Positions 58,071 through 64,000 of a stretch of 64,000 nt of DNA are shown here, one piece after another. The stretch is from contig NZ_JACSPY010000013.1 in the NCBI RefSeq assembly GCF_014836885.1, positions 1 to 64,000 on the forward strand, given 5' to 3'. A program made the position numbers and the translations under genes. How positions within the stretch are numbered: the stretch's first letter is position 1; each line of letters begins with the position of its first letter. The stretch is from Brevibacterium gallinarum. GTDB lineage: Bacteria > Actinomycetota > Actinomycetes > Actinomycetales > Brevibacteriaceae. The notes beneath the pieces are model-generated. The model had not been told where the DNA came from and did not search any database. It saw nothing but the letters and a program-made list of their open reading frames with translations.

Positions 58071-59071
58071 TTCTCTGCTCCTGGCATGAGGGCGTCGGCG
58101 TTGGCGGCGAAGCCGTAGTGGCCTTCGGACGTGTCGTCGTGCAGGGCTGCGACGGTGAGCGCGGTGATGACCGGGCCTGCGCCGAGTTCGATGCTGTCGA
58201 CGCTCGAGACGCCGGTGTCGTTCTCGCGCACGTAGCCGACCAGCCCGCTTTCAGCGCCGGCGGTCGTGCCGGCCACCACGGTCGGAGTGGCTCTGTCGAG
58301 GTCGGCGGCGAAGGCCGAGTAGGCGTTGGCCTCCGGGCGCGGCGCGTCGGTGGCGGCGGCATCGCCCTGGCCTGCCTGTGCCTCGGGAACCGGCGGGGCG
58401 ATGAGGACGATGACCTCGGCGGCGGCATAGCTGCCGCCGTTGAGCCGGCCGGCGGCGCCGAATGCCTGGAGCACGTCTTCGGACTGCTTCTGGTCATAGC
58501 GGGTGCCCTCACCGTCCCCGGGGGCAGCGGTGGCGTCGGTCGCATCGTCGGCCGGAGCCTCGGTGGCGGCTTCCTCGGCAGCACCGCCGGCGGAGACGGC
58601 TGCCGCCAGCGCCGTGGTCAGCGCGCTCGCATCGTCATCGGGCAGGTTCGGGTCGATCGAGCGCAGCGTGTCGAGCAGATCCTCAGCGCCCTTCGGGTCG
58701 AAGGCGTCTGCGGAGAGCTCACCGCCGTCGTTGACCGCAGCACCGGCTTCGGAGAGGCGGTCGCGCACAGCGTTGACGGCGTCGGCGTTCGTGTCGGCGG
58801 CGCGCACGAGGGTCACCGGCACCTCGGGCAGCCGGTCCTTGAGCAGGTCCGGGGCGCTGGCGGCGATGAACTCGTTGAGGTCGTTGACGTCGGCCTTCGA
58901 CTGGTCGAGCTCGGTGCGCAGTTCGTCGCGGTCGGCGCGCAGTGAGTCGACCTGGCTCTGCAGGGATTCGCCGATCGGCTCCTTCAGCGGTCCTGCGCCG
59001 AGCACGATGCCGATCGCCAGGGCGACGAACACCGAGATGAGGGACACGAGGTGGTAGCGGAAGTCGATCAC
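58067..59071 (-). CDS. steB: SteB/MctB-like envelope protein
   Basis: 334 residues. The single N-terminal membrane helix is LVSLISVFVALAIGIVLGAG (residues 8-27), followed by a coiled coil (residues about 35-70, heptads with LRADRDELRTEL). The rest is an extracytoplasmic domain with an alanine/aspartate-rich low-complexity insert (residues 165-195). This is the DUF3186 family, known as MctB (copper transport) in M. tuberculosis and SteB (cell separation) in Corynebacterium. Its stop overlaps the MraY-like start, and its start overlaps steA. Confidence 0.85.
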   Translation of the reverse strand: MIDFRYHLVSLISVFVALAIGIVLGAGPLKEPIGESLQSQVDSLRADRDELRTELDQSKADVNDLNEFIAASAPDLLKDRLPEVPVTLVRAADTNADAVNAVRDRLSEAGAAVNDGGELSADAFDPKGAEDLLDTLRSIDPNLPDDDASALTTALAAAVSAGGAAEEAATEAPADDATDATAAPGDGEGTRYDQKQSEDVLQAFGAAGRLNGGSYAAAEVIVLIAPPVPEAQAGQGDAAATDAPRPEANAYSAFAADLDRATPTVVAGTTAGAESGLVGYVRENDTGVSSVDSIELGAGPVITALTVAALHDDTSEGHYGFAANADALMPGAEK

Positions 59072-60339
59072 GTCAGAGGAGGCCCTTCGTCGAGCAGATG
59101 GGTGGCGGGCAGATGGGATTCTAACGGCAGCGCGGCCAGCGCCTCAGGGGTCGGGGCCGGTGAGAACAGGTTCTCGATCCACTGGATGAGCCCGTCGAAC
59201 TGGGCGCCGATGAGCCCGAGCAGCGTCTGTCCGGCCGGAGTGGCCGACATCGCGACGAACAGTGCGAACAGTCCGGCCAGGGCGAGGATCGTCAGCTGCC
59301 AGGAGGAGATCCGCTGCCGGTACAGCAGGGACACGCCCTTGGCGTCGAGCAGCTTCGAGCCGACGCGCAGGCGGGTGAGGAATGTCGAGGCCATGCCTCG
59401 GCGGCCCTTGTCGAGGAACTCGATGAGCGTGTCGTGGGTGCCGACGGCGACGATGAGCGGGGAGCCCTTGTCATCGGCGAGCAGCATCGCGATGTCCTCG
59501 CTGGTGCCCGAGGCGGGGAAGATGACGCATTCGAGGCCGAGGTCGTGCAGCCGTTCGACACCGGGTGCCCGGCCGTCGCGGTAGGCGTGGACGACGAGTT
59601 CGGCTCCGGAGCTCAGGGCGGCATCGGAGACGGAGTCCATGTCGCCGACGATCATGTCCGGTGAGTGGCCGGCTTCGAGGATCGCATCGGCTCCCCCGTC
59701 GACGCCGATGAGGATCGGCCGGTACTCGCGGATATAGGTCTTGAGCATCGCGAGGTCTTCTTTGTAGTGGTAGCCGCGCACGACGATGAGCGCGTGCCGG
59801 CCGGCGAAGCTCGTGCGCACGTGCGGGACGACGAAGTCCTCCGAGAGCAGGTCGGAGTCCTTGCGGATGTACTCGATGGTGTTCTCGACGAAGTCAACGA
59901 GCACCTTGTTCATCCCGGACTCGGCGTCCTTCATCTGCTCTTCGATGCTCAGCCGGGTGTGCACGCGTCCGTCGCCCAGGGGCGTGCCGTCGCGTTCGAG
60001 GACGCCGTCTCTCAGCTGCAGCTCCTCACCTTCGGTGATGGAGTCCATGAGCTCTTCGCCGGCCTCGTCGATGAGCGGGATGCCTGCGTCGACGATGATC
60101 CCGGGCCCGAGGTTGGGGTAGCGTCCCGAGATCGACTTGACGGTGTTGACGACGGCCGCCGGGCGGCATTCGACGAGAGCCTCAGCGGAGACGCGGTCGA
60201 TGTCCGAGTGGCAGATGACGGCGATCTCACCGGGCTGGAGTCGTTTGGTGAGATCCTTCGTGCGGCGGTCGACGCGCGTCACGGCTGGGCCGATCGTCAG
60301 ATCGGTCTCGATGGTCTCGCGGCTCTTGCGGATCTTCAT
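59068..60339 (-). CDS. steA: SteA-like cell-separation protein with thiamin-pyrophosphokinase-like domain
   Basis: 423 residues. The central domain reads LIGVDGGADAILEAGHSPDMIVGDMDSVSDAAL, the TPK-like fold of the Rv1697 family, with GTSEDIAMLLADD after it. A membrane helix follows (SSWQLTILALAGLFALFVAM, residues about 345-365), then a short C-terminal tail. In Corynebacterium SteA and SteB are septum-associated and needed for normal daughter-cell separation. It overlaps steB by 4 bases; recN lies 27 bases upstream. Confidence 0.88.
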   Translation of the reverse strand: MKIRKSRETIETDLTIGPAVTRVDRRTKDLTKRLQPGEIAVICHSDIDRVSAEALVECRPAAVVNTVKSISGRYPNLGPGIIVDAGIPLIDEAGEELMDSITEGEELQLRDGVLERDGTPLGDGRVHTRLSIEEQMKDAESGMNKVLVDFVENTIEYIRKDSDLLSEDFVVPHVRTSFAGRHALIVVRGYHYKEDLAMLKTYIREYRPILIGVDGGADAILEAGHSPDMIVGDMDSVSDAALSSGAELVVHAYRDGRAPGVERLHDLGLECVIFPASGTSEDIAMLLADDKGSPLIVAVGTHDTLIEFLDKGRRGMASTFLTRLRVGSKLLDAKGVSLLYRQRISSWQLTILALAGLFALFVAMSATPAGQTLLGLIGAQFDGLIQWIENLFSPAPTPEALAALPLESHLPATHLLDEGPPLT

Positions 60340-60366
60340 GGTGCCGCCATTGTCGCATGCGGCATG

Positions 60367-62076
60367 TCAGAACTGCGCCTTCGCCTCGGCTGCGGTGTCC
60401 ATGAGTTCGACGGCGTGGGCACGAGCTGATCCGGAATCTGCCATCCCGCCGAGCATCCGGGCCAGCTCCTCTTCGCGTCCGGCGCGGTCGAGGGCGGTGA
60501 CGCCGGAGACGGCGCCGCCGGTCTGATCGTCCTTGACGACGGTGATGTGGGTGTCGGCCCACGCGGCGACCTGGGCGAGGTGGGTGACGACGATGACCTG
60601 GGAGTGGGCGGCCAGGCGGGCGAGCCGGCGGCCGATCTCGATGGCGGCTTTGCCGCCGACGCCGGCGTCGACCTCGTCGAAGACGAAAGTGGGGAAGGTG
60701 TCCTTGGCGGCTTTGACGACTTCGATGGCGAGCATCACGCGGGAGAGCTCACCGCCGGAGGCGAGCTTGCCGATCTCCCCGGGGGCGGCGGCGTCGTGGG
60801 CGCTGAAGAGCATCGCCACCGCATCGGTGCCGAGGCTGTGCGGGGCGGCCTCGGCGATGTCGAAGACGATCCTCGCCCGCGGCATCGACAGTGCTGACAG
60901 CTCAGCGGAGACAGCGGCCGCGAACTCCTCAGCCGCCTGTTCGCGCAGCTGACGCAGCCGCTGTCCGGTCTCGGCGACCGCCTCGGCGGCGGCTGCCACG
61001 GCATCGTCCATTCCCGCTGAGGAGCTCTCGGCGTTCTGCAGCTCCAGCAGCTCAGCCCCGGCCTGGGTTTCGAAGGCGAGCACCTCACTGACGTCGGCGC
61101 CGAAGGCCGACAGGGAGCCCAGTGCGGCCCGGCGCGCCTCGGTCTCCTCCAGGGACTGGCCTTCGAGGTCGGTGAAGGAGGCGACGTAGGCCGACAGTTC
61201 GGTGGCAGTGTCGGTCAGCCGGATGCGCACATCGGTCAGTGCCTCGACCTGGGTCTCCAAGCTGGTGTCGGTGCGCGCAGCCCGGGTGACCTCGGCGATC
61301 GCCTGCTCGACGGCGTCGAGTGCGTTGTGGGTCTCCTGCCAGTCGCTGCCGGCCAGCGCGTCGTGGGCGGTGCCGACGGCGGTCTTGAGGTCCTCGGCGG
61401 CGCCGAGGCGGGCGGCGAGCGCTTTGAGCTCCTCGTCCTCGCCTTCGACCGGGCGGACCGCGTCGATCGTCTCGAGGCTTTCGGTGAGGTAGGCGATGCG
61501 GGCGGCGCGCTCGGAGGCGGTCTCGCGCAGCCGGGCGGCTTCGGCTTCAAGCTCCTGCCAGCGATGGTAGGCCTGCTGGTAGCTGGTGAGCGCGTCGGCG
61601 AGCGCGGTCCCGCCGTAGCGGTCGAGCAGTGCCCGCTGCTTGGCCGCCGAGCGCAGGGTGATCTGCTCGGACTGGCCGTGCATCGAGACGAGTGCGTCGC
61701 CGAGGTCCTTGAGCACGGCAAGCGGCACGGTGCGCCCGCCGGCAGTGGCCCGGGCGCGTCCGTCGGCGGGGATGCTGCGGGTGAGGATCGCCTCCTCGTC
61801 GGCCTCTCCCCCGGCTTCGCCGATGCGGGCGGTGAGCTGCCGGCGTGCTCCGGCTGGCTGGTCGCTCAAGTCGAAGATGCCTTCGACGATCGCCTTCGCA
61901 GCCCCTGCCCGCACGACGCGGGGTTCGGCGCGCGCACCGGTGAGCATGTCGAGGGCGGTGACGAACATCGTCTTGCCGGCACCGGTCTCACCGGTCACGA
62001 CGGTCAGGCCGGCGCCGAGGTCGATGTCGGCTGCGGAGATGACGCCGAGGTTCTCGATGCGCAGACTCGAGATCAT
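60367..62076 (-). CDS. recN: DNA repair protein RecN
   Basis: 569 residues. SMC-like ATPase with Walker A GETGAGKTMFVTAL (residues 30-43), GQSEQITLRSAAKQRALLDRYGG, a long coiled-coil middle (residues 170-380), signature LASGGELSRVMLAIEVV, Walker B FVFDEVDAGVGG and HIS-switch VVTHLAQVAAWADTHI. RecN is recruited to double-strand breaks and supports recombination. The start overlaps the stop of nadK by 4 bases, and the order matches mycobacteria. Confidence 0.95.
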   Translation of the reverse strand: MISSLRIENLGVISAADIDLGAGLTVVTGETGAGKTMFVTALDMLTGARAEPRVVRAGAAKAIVEGIFDLSDQPAGARRQLTARIGEAGGEADEEAILTRSIPADGRARATAGGRTVPLAVLKDLGDALVSMHGQSEQITLRSAAKQRALLDRYGGTALADALTSYQQAYHRWQELEAEAARLRETASERAARIAYLTESLETIDAVRPVEGEDEELKALAARLGAAEDLKTAVGTAHDALAGSDWQETHNALDAVEQAIAEVTRAARTDTSLETQVEALTDVRIRLTDTATELSAYVASFTDLEGQSLEETEARRAALGSLSAFGADVSEVLAFETQAGAELLELQNAESSSAGMDDAVAAAAEAVAETGQRLRQLREQAAEEFAAAVSAELSALSMPRARIVFDIAEAAPHSLGTDAVAMLFSAHDAAAPGEIGKLASGGELSRVMLAIEVVKAAKDTFPTFVFDEVDAGVGGKAAIEIGRRLARLAAHSQVIVVTHLAQVAAWADTHITVVKDDQTGGAVSGVTALDRAGREEELARMLGGMADSGSARAHAVELMDTAAEAKAQF

Positions 62077-63050
62077 CGATCTCCTCGCTGCTGCTCCTCG
62101 ACGCTGACGACCGGCACGGCGTTCGTGTCAGCGGTCTGGCTGGGTCCGCGCCATCCGGTGACCGGCAGCTGGAACTTCGCGACCAGCCGGTCGGCGAACC
62201 GGCGGGTCGACAGGCGCGCGAGCGCGACGGGGGTCTTCGAGCGGCGGGCTTCGATGCGCGCACCTGCCGGCAGTTCGATCTCGTGGCGGCCGTCGCACCA
62301 CAGACCGGCGTGCATGCCCGGCTGGGAGGGCCGGAATTCGACGCCGAGGTGGGAGTCGGGGCTGACGACGAGTGGCTTGGTGAACAGTGCGTGGGCGGAG
62401 ATCGGCAGCATGAGCAGCGCTTCGACGTCCGGCCAGACGATCGGCCCGCCGGCGGAGAAGGCGTAGGCGGTCGAGCCGGTCGGCGTGGCGAGGATGACGC
62501 CGTCGCAGCCGAAGGAGGACACCGGACGGGAGTCGACACCGAGGATCACGTCGATCATGCGGGTGTCTTCGCTCTTTTCGATCGTCACCTCGTTCAGGGC
62601 CCAGGTGCGGTGGATGACCCGGCCGTCGGCGATGACGCGCACGTCGAGTGCCATGCGCTCGTCGACGTCGTAGTCGCGGCTGACGGCCCGGTGGACGGCG
62701 GCGTCGAGGTTCTCGCGTTCGCTTTCAGCCAGGAATCCGACGTGGCCGAGGTTGACGCCGAGCAGCGGGACGGTGAGGTGGCGGAACCTTTCGGCCGCAC
62801 GCAGGATCGTGCCGTCGCCGCCGAGGACCATGACGAGTTCGCAGTCGCGTTCGAGGGTGTCGATGGCGTGGTCGTCGCAGACCCGGACGGGGGTGTCGAG
62901 GCTGCCGATGTGGCTGATGAGCATCTCGTAGTCGGAGGCGAGCATGACCGGCAGGATGCCGTCGGAGTGCAGCGTCTGGCATACACGCAGGGCGGCTTCG
63001 CGCGAGTCGGCTCGCTGCGGGTGGAGTACGACGACGATGCTGCGATCCAC
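62073..63050 (-). CDS. nadK: NAD kinase
   Basis: 325 residues from GTG 63050, with GGGGAG 5 bases upstream; the longer frame upstream shows no homology. MVLGGDGTILRAAERFR carries the GGDG motif, followed by GVNLGHVGFLAE, ALNEVTIEKS and TPTGSTAYAFSAGGPIVWPDVEALLMLPISAH. It phosphorylates NAD to NADP. The C-terminal tail (residues 290-325) is longer than in E. coli, as in the mycobacterial PpnK. Confidence 0.93.
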   Translation of the reverse strand: MDRSIVVVLHPQRADSREAALRVCQTLHSDGILPVMLASDYEMLISHIGSLDTPVRVCDDHAIDTLERDCELVMVLGGDGTILRAAERFRHLTVPLLGVNLGHVGFLAESERENLDAAVHRAVSRDYDVDERMALDVRVIADGRVIHRTWALNEVTIEKSEDTRMIDVILGVDSRPVSSFGCDGVILATPTGSTAYAFSAGGPIVWPDVEALLMLPISAHALFTKPLVVSPDSHLGVEFRPSQPGMHAGLWCDGRHEIELPAGARIEARRSKTPVALARLSTRRFADRLVAKFQLPVTGWRGPSQTADTNAVPVVSVEEQQRGDR

Positions 63051-63129
63051 GTATCTCCCCTTCCTCGTCGTCTCGACTGTCTCCGCACGCGCGCCGGGAC
63101 CTGAGCTGATGCCGGCTGGCGCGCTGATC

Positions 63130-63915
63130 TCAGTCAACTGTACAAGCCTGGGAATCTGCTTGGGTGATGTGGATGAAGAACTCGCGGTTGCCGCTGGGTC
63201 CCGGCAGTCGGGTTTCGACCCACCCGTGGACGTGCGCTCCGGCGGCGGTGGCGGCATCGGCGACGCTGTCGATGGCGCCCTGCCGTTCGGCTGGGTCGGT
63301 GACGACGCCGTGTTTATTCACGGCGCGGCGGCCGCGTTCGAACTGCGGTTTGACCATGAGCAGCAGGGTGCCGCCGGGCCGTGTGAGGTCAAGCAGCGGT
63401 TCGATGAGCAGCGTCAGGGAGATGAAGGACACATCGGCGACGATGAGGTCGACACCCTGCGAGTCTGCCGGCAGGCCGGGCAGCTGGTCGCGGGTCAGGT
63501 GCCTGAGGTTGGTGCCCTCCATGTTCGTCACGCGGTCATCGTCGCGCAGCTGTGCGGCCAGCTGGTCGTGGCCGACGTCGACGGCATAGACGTGCGCGGC
63601 TCCGGCTGCGAGCAGCACCTGGGTGAACCCGCCGGTCGACGCACCGGCATCGAGGCACACGGCGCCAGCGGGCAGGTCCTCAAGGCCGAAGTCGCTCAGC
63701 GCGCCGAGGAGTTTGTGGGCGCTGCGGGCGACCCACGGGTCGTCGTCGGAGACGTCGATGACGTCTGCGGCGGCGACCTTCTGGGAGGGCTTCTGGGCGG
63801 GCCGGCCGTTGATGAGGACGTGGCCGGCGGCGATCTGGCGGGCGGCGCGGTTGCGGCTCATCGCCAGCCCGCGCGCCACGAGTGCTGCGTCGATGCGCTG
63901 CAAGGGTTCGGTCAT
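63130..63915 (-). CDS. tlyA: TlyA-family rRNA 2'-O-methyltransferase
   Basis: 261 residues. S4 domain QRIDAALVARGLAMSRNRAARQIAAGHVLINGRPA is followed by an FtsJ-like methyltransferase with CLDAGASTGGFTQVLLAAGA (SAM binding), DVSFISLTLLI and LLMVKPQFERGRRAV (catalytic Lys pattern KPQFE). TlyA methylates 16S and 23S rRNA and affects capreomycin susceptibility in mycobacteria. Its first codon overlaps the stop of the truncated gene at the window end. Confidence 0.93.
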   Translation of the reverse strand: MTEPLQRIDAALVARGLAMSRNRAARQIAAGHVLINGRPAQKPSQKVAAADVIDVSDDDPWVARSAHKLLGALSDFGLEDLPAGAVCLDAGASTGGFTQVLLAAGAAHVYAVDVGHDQLAAQLRDDDRVTNMEGTNLRHLTRDQLPGLPADSQGVDLIVADVSFISLTLLIEPLLDLTRPGGTLLLMVKPQFERGRRAVNKHGVVTDPAERQGAIDSVADAATAAGAHVHGWVETRLPGPSGNREFFIHITQADSQACTVD

Positions 63916-64000
63916 AGGGAGGACAGGCCGCGTTCCATCTCCTCGAGCAGGCGCCCGGCCTGGTCAAGGGCGGTGGCGTCGTCGGCCTGGTCGAGGGCGT
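63912..64000 (-). CDS. 3' end of a small conserved gene upstream of tlyA (partial)
   Basis: The minus strand reads in frame ALDQADDATALDQAGRLLEE and then MERGLSSL to a TGA at 63912, which overlaps the tlyA ATG (ATGA). The helical, alanine/aspartate/leucine-rich tail resembles the short Rv1693-like protein found before tlyA in actinobacteria. Its start is outside the window. Confidence 0.6.
   Translation of the reverse strand, partial: ALDQADDATALDQAGRLLEEMERGLSSL

Overview
The window looks like chromosome of a high-GC actinomycete, most likely Brevibacterium or a close relative. Inference rests on gene order: the right 20 kb (tlyA, nadK, recN, steA, steB, pyrG, NUDIX, xerD, parA, scpA, scpB, rluB, cmk, der) matches the conserved Rv1694-Rv1713 block known from mycobacteria. 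Here a MraY-like gene, murJ and two glycosyltransferases sit between steB and pyrG, and tyrA sits between rluB and cmk. I ran no database search; family names come from motifs, lengths and context.

Left part, 1-22,060: an integrated genomic island, visibly lower in GC than the rest. Its right boundary is the 3' half of a tRNA-Pro(GGG) gene (22016-22060), starting exactly at the anticodon loop, as expected for a tyrosine-recombinase attachment site. The left end and the integrase lie outside the window. Contents from left to right: a MobF relaxase broken by a one-base frameshift; an operon of a DUF3100-like transporter, a serine hydroxymethyltransferase (SHMT)-like PLP enzyme with altered active-site residues and a D-Ala-D-Ala-ligase-like ATP-grasp enzyme, followed by an unknown membrane protein; three small unknown genes; a TetR/MFS efflux pair; then a defence cluster (Abi_C abortive-infection protein, an unknown protein, a DUF4062/TIR-like protein, a Gabija-like UvrD helicase plus OLD nuclease pair, and a SIR2 protein).

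Middle part, 22,143-42,884: a VTT/DedA-like membrane protein, a 1330-residue NRPS-like adenylation/carrier/left-handed-beta-helix membrane protein coupled to an M1 aminopeptidase, a GNAT acetyltransferase, a MATE exporter that seems to begin at an ATC codon, and a fatty-acid or acyl-CoA catabolic locus. That locus has two acyl-CoA ligases, a thiolase, three acyl-CoA dehydrogenases of which two form a probable heteromer, two short-chain dehydrogenases, and a TetR regulator with a palindrome in the divergent promoter region. A YciO-type protein, a small membrane protein and an AI-2E family transporter follow.

Right part, 42,881-64,000: one long, tightly packed minus-strand run. It covers ribosome GTPase, nucleotide and tyrosine biosynthesis, rRNA modification, chromosome condensation and segregation, dimer resolution, CTP synthesis, envelope glycosylation and lipid II flipping, cell separation, DNA repair, NADP supply and rRNA methylation. 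Many neighbours overlap by 1-4 bases, which suggests translational coupling.
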